This document shows positions 41,045 to 51,078 of a stretch of 64,000 bases of DNA, one piece after another. How positions within the stretch are numbered: the first letter of the stretch is position 1; the number at the start of each line of letters is the position of its first letter. Origin of the DNA: Aliirhizobium smilacinae (GTDB taxonomy: Bacteria > Pseudomonadota > Alphaproteobacteria > Rhizobiales > Rhizobiaceae); contig NZ_VDMN01000001.1 of the NCBI RefSeq assembly GCF_006335145.1, forward strand, positions 1,984,001 to 2,048,000. Reading direction: 5' to 3'. Below the pieces are notes generated by a model. The model made no database searches. It saw only the letters and a list, made by a program, of their open reading frames with translations, and was not told the DNA's origin. The translations under genes were made by a program, and so were the position numbers.

Positions 41045-43768
41045 ATGCAGAAAACGCTGCTACGTTACATATGGGAGCATACAAAACCGCAGCAGGTCTT
41101 CATCCTGCTGATCGTCGCCTTGTCGATGATCCCGTATTTCCTTGCCTTCGACCTTCCAAAGCAAATCATCAACGGCCCGATCCAGGGCCAGGGCTTCGAG
41201 GACCTGAGCGCTACCCAGACGTTCATGGATTTTTCGTTCACCATTCCGCTGCTGGGCTACACGTTCGGCTTCGACGGTTTTCCGCTTGATCGCATGCAAA
41301 CCCTGGTCGCGCTCAGCCTCGTATTCCTGCTTCTGGTGGTCATCAACGGCGCATTCAAATATTACATCAACACCTATAAGGGCCGGCTCGGCGAACGCCT
41401 GCTGCGCCGCATCCGTTTCGAGCTCGTCGATCGCGTCCTGCGCTTTCCGCCCCGTCACGCCAAAAGCCTGAATGGCGCCGAAATTGCCAGCATGATCAAA
41501 GACGAAGTGGAACCGTTCGGCGGTTTCACCGGAGATGCCTTCGTCCAACCCGCCCTTCTCGGCGGTCAGGCGCTTGCCGCACTCTTCTTCATCATCCTGC
41601 AGAACTTCTGGCTCGGCATGGTCGCGGCATTCATGGTGGCGATCCAGGTGATCATCATCCCGAAAATGCGCCGCAGGCTGATCGAACTTGGCCGGCAAAG
41701 GCAGATCACAGCCCGGCGGCTGGCGGGTAAAGTGAACGAGGTGGTCGAGGGCCTGGGTACGATCCATGCCTACGATACGTCGAATTTCGAACGCGCAGAC
41801 GTGGCAAGCCGGCTCGGTGAAATATACCGGATTCGCTACGACCTTTATCAGTGGAAGTTTCTGGTCAAATTCCTCAACAACTTCCTCTCGCAGGTGACGC
41901 CGTTCCTGTTCTACCTTATCGGCGGCTATCTCACCTTGCGCGGCACGCTCGACGTCGGTCAGCTTGTGGCCGTCATCAATGCCTACAAGGATCTGCCAGG
42001 GCCTCTGAAGGAACTGATCGACTGGGATCAGGCACGACAGGACGTGCAGGTGAAATACGAGCAGATCTTCGAGAACTTCGAAGTCGAAGATTTGATCAAT
42101 CCTGCCCTTCATGCTCTCACACCCGCGGCGGCCCAACCACGCAGCGAAACGCTTCAGGCCGTTTCAGTCTCCATCAGCGATGACAGTGGCGCCAAGGTTG
42201 TCGATCACGTGACGCTGAAGATCGATCGTGGTGAAACAGTCGCCATGGTGGATCATGCCGGCAGAGGCGCCGAAGCGATGGCGGAGGCCTTCGGCCGAAT
42301 GGCATGGCCATCAAGCGGCCGGATCTGCCTCGGTGACAACGACATCAGGGAGCTTCCCGAATCGGTCACCGGGCGCCACATTTCCTATGTTTCCACCGAC
42401 AGCTATTTCTTCCACGGCAGCCTCAAGGACAACCTCCTTTACGGCCTGAAGCACGCTCCGGTGAAAAAATATGAGTATGAAGGCCTGAAAGCCCGGCAGC
42501 GGCTTTGGGAGATCCGCGAAGCCAGAAAAGCTGGCAATCCACATCTCGATATCCGGGCTGGCTGGGTCGATTACAGCTACGCGGCGCTTGGCAATGGCGC
42601 CAAGGAGGATTTGCGCAAGTCGCTTCTGGCGGCACTCGACGCGGTACAGTTGACCGACGACGTGCTTGAGCTCGCACTTCATTCGATAATCAATCCGGAG
42701 GAGGATCCGGATTTTGCCGCGCGCGTGGTCGAAATGCGGCGCGCTTTGCGTACACGGATGAACGAACTCGGGATGGATTCTCTTGTTATTCCGTTCGAAC
42801 CGGATGGATATAATGCTCAGGCAACCGTTGCAGAGAACCTGCTGTTTGGGGCGACACTGGCGCCGCTGACGCCGGATAACGAGCTGCTCTCCAGCGAGCA
42901 TTTCTACACGGCGCTCAACAAGGTTGGGCTGCAGCGTCCGTTCGCCGAAATAGGAAGAACAGTCGCCAGGAACCTCGTTGAAATCTTCGGAGGCCTTCCG
43001 GCAGACCACCCATTCTTCCGGCAGGTCACGTCGCTGTCGGCGGAAGACATCAGCTATTATCAAAGCCTGCTGCAGCGGAAGAACGAGCCTAAGCCGGTCA
43101 ATTTCCGGCTGTCCGAGGCAGACAAGGCGTTCATCCGTCTTACGCTGGAATATATCGAGCCCCGTTATCGCCTGGGTATCCTGACAGACGAGCTGAAGGA
43201 CAAGATCGTCGGTTCGCGCGAACTTTTCTATACCGAGTTGCCGGCGCACCTGCGTGAACTTGTCGAGCGCTACGACCCGGACAAATATGTTTCCGTCGCG
43301 ACATTGCGTGAAAATATCGTGTTCGGAAAGCTGAGCAACAGCAATGCCGATGGGGTCGCCGAACTTCGCACGCTGGCGGGCACCGTTTCCCGTGAACTAG
43401 GCTTTGCCGACCAGCTTCTAAATGCCGGTCTTGATTACGATATCGGTGCCGGCGGACGGCGTCTGACACCGATCCAGAGGCGAAAACTTAATCTCGCACG
43501 CGCATTGATTAGGCGGTCTGATTATTACGTGTTCAACAAACCTCTTCCGGGTCTCGAAAGACACACCCAGGAGGAAATTGTTCAAAACGTGCTTGCATTT
43601 CTGGGTCAACAGGAGAATGATCCAGCTGTAATATGGGTCCTGTCAAATATCTCTTTGTCACGTTTGTTTGACAAAGTCGTTATGTTCGATGGAGGCGCAA
43701 TTCTCGAAGAGGGCTCCTACGAGACCCTTGAACAGGAGAGTGGAACCTTCAAGGCTCTGGTGGCTTAG
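41045..43768 (+). CDS. ABC-exporter-like protein with degenerate ATPase domain
   Basis: 907 residues. The first about 340 form a six-helix exporter membrane domain (IWEHTKPQQVFILLIVALSM, GRLGERLLRRIRFELVDRVL, LAGKVNEVVEGLGTIHAYDT). The ATPase part keeps the fold pattern but has lost the motifs: Walker A reads DHAGRGAEA without Lys or Ser/Thr, the signature LSGGQ reads LTPIQ before RRKLNLARALIRR, Walker B reads YYVFNKP without Asp-Glu, and the H-loop reads LSNIS. The domain is enlarged by about 300 residues, and the helix after the Q-loop appears three times (SLKDNLLYG, TVAENLLFG, TLRENIVFG). It is unlikely to hydrolyse ATP. A cyclic-nucleotide-binding protein gene follows after 31 bp. Confidence 0.88.
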   Translation: MQKTLLRYIWEHTKPQQVFILLIVALSMIPYFLAFDLPKQIINGPIQGQGFEDLSATQTFMDFSFTIPLLGYTFGFDGFPLDRMQTLVALSLVFLLLVVINGAFKYYINTYKGRLGERLLRRIRFELVDRVLRFPPRHAKSLNGAEIASMIKDEVEPFGGFTGDAFVQPALLGGQALAALFFIILQNFWLGMVAAFMVAIQVIIIPKMRRRLIELGRQRQITARRLAGKVNEVVEGLGTIHAYDTSNFERADVASRLGEIYRIRYDLYQWKFLVKFLNNFLSQVTPFLFYLIGGYLTLRGTLDVGQLVAVINAYKDLPGPLKELIDWDQARQDVQVKYEQIFENFEVEDLINPALHALTPAAAQPRSETLQAVSVSISDDSGAKVVDHVTLKIDRGETVAMVDHAGRGAEAMAEAFGRMAWPSSGRICLGDNDIRELPESVTGRHISYVSTDSYFFHGSLKDNLLYGLKHAPVKKYEYEGLKARQRLWEIREARKAGNPHLDIRAGWVDYSYAALGNGAKEDLRKSLLAALDAVQLTDDVLELALHSIINPEEDPDFAARVVEMRRALRTRMNELGMDSLVIPFEPDGYNAQATVAENLLFGATLAPLTPDNELLSSEHFYTALNKVGLQRPFAEIGRTVARNLVEIFGGLPADHPFFRQVTSLSAEDISYYQSLLQRKNEPKPVNFRLSEADKAFIRLTLEYIEPRYRLGILTDELKDKIVGSRELFYTELPAHLRELVERYDPDKYVSVATLRENIVFGKLSNSNADGVAELRTLAGTVSRELGFADQLLNAGLDYDIGAGGRRLTPIQRRKLNLARALIRRSDYYVFNKPLPGLERHTQEEIVQNVLAFLGQQENDPAVIWVLSNISLSRLFDKVVMFDGGAILEEGSYETLEQESGTFKALVA

Positions 43769-43799
43769 CCATCGATCCGACACGAAAGGCGGAAGAGCG

Positions 43800-44255
43800 A
43801 TGTTGCTATGTGATGAAGTTCAACTGCTGCGGAAGCTTCCGTATTTTGCGGAAGTAGATACGTGCAAGCTCAAGCTGCTCGCATTCGCATCCGAGCGCGT
43901 GACATTCAAGGCTGGCCAGCGTCTCTTCACTCAGGGCGATAGCGGGGACTCCGCCTACTTCATTCTTAGCGGAACCGTCGATTTCCTCGTGACCACACCC
44001 GATGGCCCGGTAAAGGTCAGCGAACGGGGTGCAAACTCGATCGTCGGCGACATATCGCTTCTTTGCGATGGGCCGCGCAGCTCTACCGTTCAGGCCGCAG
44101 GTGTTGTCGAAGCGTTGAAGATCAACAAGGATTACCTCTTCCGGATCATGGACGATTGCCCCGGCATGACCATGAAGATGACGCGCGCCCTTGCTGAGCG
44201 GCTGCGTCTCACCTCTTCGGAACTGGATAAGGTTCGGGCCCTGCAGAAGGCCTGA
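43800..44255 (+). CDS. Cyclic-nucleotide-binding domain protein without HTH
   Basis: 151 residues from the ATG at 43800. A single Crp-type nucleotide-binding domain: FASERVTFKAGQRLFTQGDS, AYFILSGTVDFLV, and GANSIVGDISLLCDGPRSST for the phosphate-binding cassette. The usual acidic residue pair is replaced by VGDIS, and the Arg is present in GPRSS. There is no C-terminal DNA-binding domain, so it is a sensor or regulatory subunit rather than a transcription factor. It follows the degenerate ABC gene by 31 bp and is probably co-expressed with it. Confidence 0.88.
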   Translation: MLLCDEVQLLRKLPYFAEVDTCKLKLLAFASERVTFKAGQRLFTQGDSGDSAYFILSGTVDFLVTTPDGPVKVSERGANSIVGDISLLCDGPRSSTVQAAGVVEALKINKDYLFRIMDDCPGMTMKMTRALAERLRLTSSELDKVRALQKA

Positions 44256-44269
44256 TCAGCCTTAATCAC

Positions 44270-44752
44270 TCACAGCTTGCGATAGACGTAATACCTGCCT
44301 TCGTTGACCGATGGTAGGCGTGGGATCTCGCCGAGCTGCGGATGGGCCAGCGGAAGGCCGCTGACGGCATAACCGCCTGAACCAAGCATATCGACAATCA
44401 TCTGCGGCAGCCATGACAGCGTGATGGCATCCTTGTCCGGATAACCGGTGCCGATATCGGCGTGGACCAGAGCGGCGCCGCTTCCTGCAAATTTCTGTCC
44501 CGTCTCGTTGATCTCACCGATGATGAAATCGTCTTCATGCGGTGCAGCCGAGCGATGCGCATTCATTGCCCGGTCGAATGCAATCACCCGTCGATCGGCA
44601 AACAGTTCGCGCAGATGGCTGTAGGTTCGTCCGTTACCCAGTCCGACTTCCAGCACGTCACCTTCCGGCGGCAGGCCCAGATCACGGGCGACATGATTGA
44701 GGATATCACGCTGGGCGGACATGCGATTGATAAACGCGTCGAGACGGCTCAT
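44270..44752 (-). CDS. Class I SAM-dependent methyltransferase
   Basis: 160 residues. DVLEVGLGNGRTYSHLRELF is motif I of a Rossmann-type methyltransferase, followed by VIAFDRAMNAHRSAAPHEDD and HADIGTGYPDKDA. The C-terminal end (GRYYVYRK) is the last strand. The small size suggests a small-molecule or glycan-related substrate. It is next to the nucleotide-sugar dehydrogenase gene (14 bp away), so it may act in glycan synthesis. Confidence 0.85.
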   Translation of the reverse strand: MSRLDAFINRMSAQRDILNHVARDLGLPPEGDVLEVGLGNGRTYSHLRELFADRRVIAFDRAMNAHRSAAPHEDDFIIGEINETGQKFAGSGAALVHADIGTGYPDKDAITLSWLPQMIVDMLGSGGYAVSGLPLAHPQLGEIPRLPSVNEGRYYVYRKL

Positions 44753-44766
44753 GAGCGTTCAGTACC

Positions 44767-46107
44767 TCAGGCTTTGACGATAACGTCAGCGGAAATTCCC
44801 TTGCGGGCGAAAACGTTGCGCGTATCGACGATCAAAGGTGCCAGGCGGGATATAGCGTCATAATCGACATTGTCATGGTCGGTGGCGATGACCACCGCAT
44901 CGAAAGACTTCAGCGCGGCCTCGTCCCATTCAATCGATCTGCGGCCTTTGAGTTCGGCATATTCGCGGGTCGAGGGAATTTCCGGCACATAGGGGTCGAA
45001 ATAGGCCGCCGATCCGCCGCGACGCTCGATCAGTTCCATCAGACGCAGTGACGGGCTTTCGCGGATGTCGGGTACGTTCTTCTTGTAGGCAAGGCCGATC
45101 AGCAACACCTTGGACCGGCTGAGCGCCTTGCCGCTGCGGATATCCAGTGCCTCCGCCAGCCGTGTCACAATATGGTGCGGCATAGCTGTGTTGATCTCGC
45201 CAGCAAGCTCGATGAAACGGGTCGGCGTCTCGAATTCACGCGACTTCCAGGTCAGGTAAAACGGATCGATCGGGATGCAGTGACCGCCGAGGCCGGGGCC
45301 GGGATAAAAGGGCATATAACCGAACGGCTTGGATTTGGCCGCATCGATGACCTCCCAGACGTCGATGCCCATGGCGTCGTAGACGAGCTTCAACTCGTTA
45401 ACGAGGGCGATGTTAACGGCGCGGAAGATGTTTTCGGTGAGCTTGACGGCTTCGGCGGTGGCGGTGGTCGAGACCGGCACGATGGTCGATACCGTTGCAC
45501 CATAAAAGGCCTGCATCAAACCGGCAGCAGCTTCGCCATCACCGGCGACCACTTTCGGAATGCTGGCGGTGTGGAACTGCCGGTTGCCCGGATCCTCCCG
45601 CTCGGGCGAATAACCGAGGAAGAAGTCGGCACCGGACTTCAGACCCGTCTTTTCGAGGATCGGTTTCACCACCTCGTCGGTCGTGCCGGGATAGGTGGTC
45701 GATTCGAGCACGATCAACTGCCCCGGACGCAGGGTCGCGGCAATCGCCTCGGCCGTTTTCGCCACATAGGAGAGGTCCGGATCGCGATGCGCCGTTAGCG
45801 GCGTCGGTACGCAAATCGCCACGATATCGCATTCGGCCAGACGGGTGAAATCGGAGGTCGCGGCAAAACGGCCAGCCTCGCATTCCGCCTTCAACACCTC
45901 GGTCGGAACGGCCTCGATATAGCTTTCACGGCGATCGATGAATTCGATCTTGGACGGGTCGATATCGAAACCGACGACCGTGAAACCCGCCCGCGCAAAC
46001 GCCATCGCCAGTGGCAATCCGACATAGCCAAGCCCCACAACGCCGGCTTTGGCCGTGCGTGCGGTGATCTTCGCGTGAAGCGTCGAGGAAAGGGATGTAT
46101 CGGTCAT
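44767..46107 (-). CDS. Nucleotide-sugar dehydrogenase (UDP-GlcNAc/UDP-glucose 6-dehydrogenase family)
   Basis: 446 residues. AKAGVVGLGYVGLPLAMAFA is the NAD-binding fold; VLESTTYPGTTDEVV and GYSPEREDPGNRQFH follow. FYPGPGLGGHCIPIDPFYL contains the catalytic cysteine. The pattern PGPGLGGHCIPIDP is more like WbpA/WecC-type UDP-N-acetylhexosamine dehydrogenases than typical UDP-glucose dehydrogenase. It makes a uronic-acid nucleotide sugar for surface polysaccharide. It is divergent from the glycosyltransferase gene at 46216. Confidence 0.92.
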   Translation of the reverse strand: MTDTSLSSTLHAKITARTAKAGVVGLGYVGLPLAMAFARAGFTVVGFDIDPSKIEFIDRRESYIEAVPTEVLKAECEAGRFAATSDFTRLAECDIVAICVPTPLTAHRDPDLSYVAKTAEAIAATLRPGQLIVLESTTYPGTTDEVVKPILEKTGLKSGADFFLGYSPEREDPGNRQFHTASIPKVVAGDGEAAAGLMQAFYGATVSTIVPVSTTATAEAVKLTENIFRAVNIALVNELKLVYDAMGIDVWEVIDAAKSKPFGYMPFYPGPGLGGHCIPIDPFYLTWKSREFETPTRFIELAGEINTAMPHHIVTRLAEALDIRSGKALSRSKVLLIGLAYKKNVPDIRESPSLRLMELIERRGGSAAYFDPYVPEIPSTREYAELKGRRSIEWDEAALKSFDAVVIATDHDNVDYDAISRLAPLIVDTRNVFARKGISADVIVKA

Positions 46108-46215
46108 GACGGGAGAAATCCTAGCGATGAGGCAGTGGCTGACAGTTGTGAGAGATGCGCCGACGTGTCAAGAGTGGTCACGGGGAGATGATCAAACCCG
46201 CATGATGCCAGGCCT

Positions 46216-47304
46216 ATGAAAATCCTGTTCTATTCGCCGCTGAAGTCGCCCAATCATCCGGTTCCGTCCGGAGACAGGTTGATGGCGCGACTTATCGTCA
46301 GTGCGCTGACCCGCCTGGGACATGAGGTTACGATCGCTTCCGAGATGCGCAGCTTCATGCGCTCGTCCGAAATGCAGGATGCCTTTGAAGCACATATGGC
46401 GGACGCTGCCCGGGAGATCGAACACATCAAGGCGGAGCATTCCGGTTCGTCCGCACCGGACCTCTGGTTCACCTATCATCCCTATTACAAGGCACCCGAT
46501 CTTCTCGGCCCGGCACTTGCCCGGCATTTCGGCATTCCATTGATCAATGCCGAAGCCTCCTATTCATCACGCCGGAATATCGGGGTGTGGAAGGCATCGC
46601 AGGAGATGCTGCTCGACAGCCTTAAAAGCGCTGCGGTCAATCTCTGTTTCACGCGCCGCGACCTTGACGGTTTGCAGGCGGCCATGCCCGATGCAAGGCT
46701 GGAACTCATAGCCCCCTTCATCGACAGCGAGCCCTATCTGAAACGTGCACCGAGGCCGGAACCGGGACGGCTCGTGACCGTGGCGATGATGCGGCCGGGC
46801 GACAAGCTTTCAAGCTACACGGCGCTGGTCGAAAGCTTGCGCCTCATTCAACATCCGCCATGGACGCTTTCCATCGCCGGCGATGGAGAATGCCGACAGG
46901 AGGTGGAGCAGGCTTTTGCAGCATTCGACTCCAAGCGGATAGAATGGCTGGGAGCCTTGTCGGAGCCAGAGATCGCCGACCTGCTTTCACGCGGCTCCAT
47001 GTTCGTCTGGCCGGGCCACGGGGAGGCCTACGGGCTTGCCTATCTCGAGGCACAGGCTGCCGGTCTTCCGATCGTCGCCGAGGCGATCGCAGGCGTTCCC
47101 GAAGTCGTCGAACACGATCGCACAGGGCTGCTGACACCAGCCGGCGACCGAATTGCCTATGCAGAGGCGATCAGCCGTCTTCTATCCGACGATGCGTTCA
47201 GGGCTCGGCTGGGGAGAGAAGCAAGGATTTTTGCGACCGAAGACCGGTCGATCGGCGGCGCGGCGGAAAGCCTGCGCCGGATACTTGAAACCCATGTGAG
47301 ATGA
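46216..47304 (+). CDS. Family 4-type glycosyltransferase
   Basis: 362 residues in GT-B fold. The N-terminal domain starts MKILFYSPLKSPNHPVPSGD. The C-terminal donor domain contains LSIAGDGECRQEVEQAF, IEWLGALSEPEIADLLSRGS, and GHGEAYGLAYLEAQAAGLPI with the E-x7-E motif, then GVPEVVEHDRTGLLTP. It belongs to a series of surface-glycan genes and is followed 4 bp later by a deacetylase gene. Donor and acceptor sugars cannot be read from the sequence. Confidence 0.92.
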   Translation: MKILFYSPLKSPNHPVPSGDRLMARLIVSALTRLGHEVTIASEMRSFMRSSEMQDAFEAHMADAAREIEHIKAEHSGSSAPDLWFTYHPYYKAPDLLGPALARHFGIPLINAEASYSSRRNIGVWKASQEMLLDSLKSAAVNLCFTRRDLDGLQAAMPDARLELIAPFIDSEPYLKRAPRPEPGRLVTVAMMRPGDKLSSYTALVESLRLIQHPPWTLSIAGDGECRQEVEQAFAAFDSKRIEWLGALSEPEIADLLSRGSMFVWPGHGEAYGLAYLEAQAAGLPIVAEAIAGVPEVVEHDRTGLLTPAGDRIAYAEAISRLLSDDAFRARLGREARIFATEDRSIGGAAESLRRILETHVR

Positions 47305-47308
47305 CCGG

Positions 47309-48049
47309 ATGAGCCGCAGCCAATTTATCGGCATGCTCGATGCCTATGCCAGAACAGACCGGACTGTGCAGCTGTGGCTGCGTGACGACGATGCCATCGA
47401 GCCGACAGAAGCTCTGTCGCGGCTGCTCGGCCTGTCGGAGGGCTGGGATGCGCCGCTGACGATCGCAGCCATTCCCGCCCACGCGACAGCAGCACTGGCC
47501 GGGCTTCTGCGACAATTGCCGCTGATATCCGTCGCGGTGCATGGCTGGGATCACCTGAACCACGCACCGACATCGGAAAAGAAACAGGAGCTCGGGCTTC
47601 ATCGTGGAGAAGCCGTCGTGCTTTCCCGATTGGCGGAGGGGCTGGAGCGGATCAGGGCGCTGTTCGGTGATCGCGCCGTGCCATTGCTGGTGCCGCCATG
47701 GAACCGTATCGCGCCTGCGCTTGTCGGCCACCTGACGTCTCTGGGATACGAAGCGCTGTCGGTCTTCGGCCCTGAACGGAAAGAGGCGCCGCTTCGCCTG
47801 GTGAACACACATGTCGATATCATCGACTGGAAGGGCACCCGCGGCGGCCGTGCAATGGATATCCTTTACGCTGAAGCCGCAGCACGGCTGGAGGCCAGTG
47901 AAACGCTGAAAACGAGCCTCGGGATACTCACGCATCATCTCGTACACGACGAGGCCGCCTGGGATTTTCTGGACGACTTCTTCGACCTGACCGCTAACCA
48001 TCCGGCCTGCCGATGGGTAGCCGTCCGTGAGCTGATGAATATCCCTTAA
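47309..48049 (+). CDS. Polysaccharide deacetylase-like protein (NodB fold)
   Basis: 246 residues. LWLRDDDAIEPTEALSRLL carries the Asp pair of the metal/catalytic site, AVHGWDHLNHAP the HxxxH-like metal ligands, and VPPWNRIAPALVGHLTSLG the PPWN motif of the NodB family. No signal peptide is visible, so it may act in the cytoplasm on a nucleotide-linked or lipid-linked sugar. It is coupled to the preceding glycosyltransferase gene (4-bp gap). Confidence 0.88.
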   Translation: MSRSQFIGMLDAYARTDRTVQLWLRDDDAIEPTEALSRLLGLSEGWDAPLTIAAIPAHATAALAGLLRQLPLISVAVHGWDHLNHAPTSEKKQELGLHRGEAVVLSRLAEGLERIRALFGDRAVPLLVPPWNRIAPALVGHLTSLGYEALSVFGPERKEAPLRLVNTHVDIIDWKGTRGGRAMDILYAEAAARLEASETLKTSLGILTHHLVHDEAAWDFLDDFFDLTANHPACRWVAVRELMNIP

Positions 48050-48052
48050 AAC

Positions 48053-49000
48053 CTACCAAGGCTTCCAGGCGATAAGCAGCCCGTCCGCATCGGCGGCCAG
48101 CGCCTGCACATCGGAAAGCGGTACTCCAGCAGGCACCGACGTCGCGACAAAGCCTGTGCCTGCAAGGTTGACCGGGCCGGACCGGGCGACGACGGTGAAG
48201 ATCAGCGGGCCGGTCGACCACCATGCAGGCGCATCGCCAAGATCCTCGATCACGGACGACAGCACATCGGATAATCGCGAGAAGACCGGATTGCCTACAG
48301 GCGTCGCAATGAACGAATTGGCGAACAGGGTGCTTCCGGCGCCGGTCTTGCGCGGGATCTCTTCGGCAAAAACGGACAAACCCGTCAACGGTAGGAAATC
48401 ATGAAAGCTGCCCCGGTTACCGGCGGGGAACCAGTCGCAGTCGAGATAGATGCCACCAAGATCGCGCAGGATTATGTAGCGGGCCACATCGACGGCACCA
48501 GGAAAGTCGCCTTCATCCAGCATGTGCCGCAATGCCATGTGCCGATCATAACCATTTTCGGCAAGATCGGCTTCGCGCCACAATCTATGCTGATAGCCGT
48601 GCGCCACGGCATGTGCTGCCCAGGCGTCAACGGTCGGAGGGACGGGTTTTGAACCAAGCCAGATCTGGTGGATGCAGCGCGGAACGGGCGTACGTGACAG
48701 TTCGACCATCACTGCCCGGTCTTCCGGCGAAAAAGTACCGTAATCCGCAAGTCTCTGGGGTGGTGGAACGAGGTGAAACTGGTAACCGATCCTGGCGATC
48801 GCATCGCCTTCCGCTTTTGCCAGTTTCAGCATTGCCGACTGCAGCCGCCGCGGCAGGCCGAGCGCCGTCAGTGCATCGGTTTCACCCAGCCCTTCCGAAA
48901 GAATATCCTGCAGCAGATCACGAGCCTCCTCGAAGCGACCAGACCCGATCAGCTTCTTCGCCTCGCCAAGCATCCTTTTGTAATCTGGTTCGTTTATCAT
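48053..49000 (-). CDS. GT32-type glycosyltransferase (DXD sugar-binding)
   Basis: 315 residues from the ATG at 49000, with GGAT eight bases upstream; an ATG at 49024 is in frame but lacks a ribosome-binding site. The N-terminal 50 residues form a TPR-like helical region (YKRMLGEAKKLIGSGRFEEA). The catalytic domain has PVPRCIHQIWLGSKPVPPTV, ARYIILRDLGGIYLDCDWFP (the DXD motif) and NSFIATPVGNPVFSRL. Family 32 enzymes of this type transfer hexoses to surface or capsular glycans. It converges on the deacetylase gene, 3 bp apart. Confidence 0.87.
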   Translation of the reverse strand: MINEPDYKRMLGEAKKLIGSGRFEEARDLLQDILSEGLGETDALTALGLPRRLQSAMLKLAKAEGDAIARIGYQFHLVPPPQRLADYGTFSPEDRAVMVELSRTPVPRCIHQIWLGSKPVPPTVDAWAAHAVAHGYQHRLWREADLAENGYDRHMALRHMLDEGDFPGAVDVARYIILRDLGGIYLDCDWFPAGNRGSFHDFLPLTGLSVFAEEIPRKTGAGSTLFANSFIATPVGNPVFSRLSDVLSSVIEDLGDAPAWWSTGPLIFTVVARSGPVNLAGTGFVATSVPAGVPLSDVQALAADADGLLIAWKPW

Positions 49001-49194
49001 CGGTAGCGATCCAGCAACCTTCATATGCCATGGACTAAAGTCATCGCTCTGCGCTACGCTGAATTTTGCTCCAGCGTCAATCCGATCAGGTATCCCGACA
49101 TGAAATCCGACAAAACTAATTTTGCCGTCATGGGAAAAACCGCGATTTTATGGGAGATGACCAAACGAGATTTCCGCATGAGGACAATTGCCTG

Positions 49195-51078
49195 ATGACG
49201 ACATTGGTGCCCGATCTGTTGCGGATTGAAAATCTCAGCGTCAGCTTCCCCGTCTTCGGCAGCAAAATACAGGCCGTCAGCAATCTGAGCATGCGGATCA
49301 GGCCCGGCAAGGTTACCGCGCTGGTCGGGGAGTCAGGGTCGGGGAAATCCGTCATCGGCCGCACGATCATCGGGATCGAAAGCCCGCTCGCGTCGATACA
49401 GGGGCGCGTCCTGTTCAACGATCCTGCAACGTCGGAAGGGCCGGTCGATCTGCTGAAGCTGCCGCAGGATGGGCGGCAGATTCGTGCCATTCGCGGCAAC
49501 AGGATCGGGATGATCTTTCAGGAGCCGATGACGTCGCTGTCGCCGCTTCATACGATCGGCAACCAGATCGATGAAGCGCTGAGAATCCACGACGCATCTT
49601 CACCGGCAGAGCAGCGGGAGCGGATTAACGACACGCTGTCTCTCGTCGGGTTCAAGGACCCGGCAAAAGTCCATGGCATGTATCCGTTCGAACTGTCCGG
49701 CGGGATGCGCCAACGTGCGATGATCGCCATGGCGCTGGTCTGTCGCCCTGCCCTGCTGATCGCCGACGAGCCGACGACGGCACTCGACGTGACGATCCAG
49801 GCTCAAATCCTCAAGCTGCTACGTGATCTGCAATCGCAATTCAACATGGCAATGCTGCTGATCACTCATGACCTCGGCATAGTCACCAACCTTGCCGACG
49901 AAGTCGTCGTCGCCTATCGCGGCGAGGTCATGGAAGCCGGCACCGTGGACGATATCTTCCGCCGGCCCATCCACCCCTATCCGAAAGGCCTGATCTCGGC
50001 GATCCCGACTTTCGAGATGGAGCGCGGCCAGCGCCTGAAGCCGCTGCGCGAAATCGCCGTCGACACGGCCAGCATGATGGAAACCGGTTATCTCAATTCC
50101 GGTGGTTCACGAACCATTCTTTCGGTCAATCACATCAGCAAGACATTCAGAGCCAAAAAGAGAAAACTCGGTAGCCACGAGAGCAATGTGACGCTTGCCG
50201 TCGATGACGTGAGTTTCGACATCCGGCGCGGCGAAAGCCTCGGGCTCGTTGGCGAAAGCGGCTGTGGCAAGACCACTCTGAGCAAGATCCTGATGCGCGG
50301 GCTCACCGCAGACACGGGGGCCGTCGTCTTCGAAAGCGAAAAGGGTCCGATCGACGTCCTTTCCGCCCAAGGCGAAGAACTGGACATGCTGCGCCAGCGT
50401 ATTCAGATGGTCTTCCAGGATCCCATCTCGTCGCTGTCACCACGCATGACGATAAGGGAAATCATTGGCGAAGGCCTGGAGATCCATGGCCGCGGGTCGC
50501 GCAGTACGCGGCTGGACGCGGTACGGCGGCTGTTGCGGACGATCGGTCTCGACGACAGTGCGCTCAGCCGTTATCCGCATAGTTTTTCGGGAGGTCAGCG
50601 GCAGCGCATCGGCATCGCGCGCGCTTTAGCGCTCGGTCCCGAACTGATGATCTGCGACGAGCCGGTATCGGCGCTCGATGTGTCGATCCAGGCGCAGATC
50701 CTCAACCTCCTCAAGGATCTCAAGCAGGATCTTGGGCTGACCTACCTGTTCATCTCACATAACCTTGCGGTGGTGAATTACATGGCCGACCGTGTCGCCG
50801 TCATGTATGCGGGCCGGATCGTCGAGATCGGCCCCTGCGAGATCATCATGCGCAACCCGACACATCCTTATACGCGGCGGCTGATCGCGGCCGTGCCGAT
50901 CCCCGATCTCGACCGTCCGCTCAATCTCGATACGCTCGACATTCCGAAAAAGGCGACCCAGAACTGGAACCCGGCCTTCATTCAGGACACGGGCGAGCGG
51001 CTGACGCAGGTCGATCTCGGCGGCGGCCATTTCGTTCTGGCCAAACCCCAGTCGACCATCAGGGAACTGCAGCCATGA
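49195..51078 (+). CDS. Fused duplex peptide ABC transporter ATPase
   Basis: 627 residues from the ATG at 49195, with GAGG upstream. Two complete nucleotide-binding domains of the DppD/DppF kind are joined. The first has [28 protein letters not shown] and [14 protein letters not shown]. The second has [34 protein letters not shown] and [14 protein letters not shown]. It is the first gene of a four-gene importer, every junction being a four-base overlap. Confidence 0.94.
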   Translation: MTTLVPDLLRIENLSVSFPVFGSKIQAVSNLSMRIRPGKVTALVGESGSGKSVIGRTIIGIESPLASIQGRVLFNDPATSEGPVDLLKLPQDGRQIRAIRGNRIGMIFQEPMTSLSPLHTIGNQIDEALRIHDASSPAEQRERINDTLSLVGFKDPAKVHGMYPFELSGGMRQRAMIAMALVCRPALLIADEPTTALDVTIQAQILKLLRDLQSQFNMAMLLITHDLGIVTNLADEVVVAYRGEVMEAGTVDDIFRRPIHPYPKGLISAIPTFEMERGQRLKPLREIAVDTASMMETGYLNSGGSRTILSVNHISKTFRAKKRKLGSHESNVTLAVDDVSFDIRRGESLGLVGESGCGKTTLSKILMRGLTADTGAVVFESEKGPIDVLSAQGEELDMLRQRIQMVFQDPISSLSPRMTIREIIGEGLEIHGRGSRSTRLDAVRRLLRTIGLDDSALSRYPHSFSGGQRQRIGIARALALGPELMICDEPVSALDVSIQAQILNLLKDLKQDLGLTYLFISHNLAVVNYMADRVAVMYAGRIVEIGPCEIIMRNPTHPYTRRLIAAVPIPDLDRPLNLDTLDIPKKATQNWNPAFIQDTGERLTQVDLGGGHFVLAKPQSTIRELQP

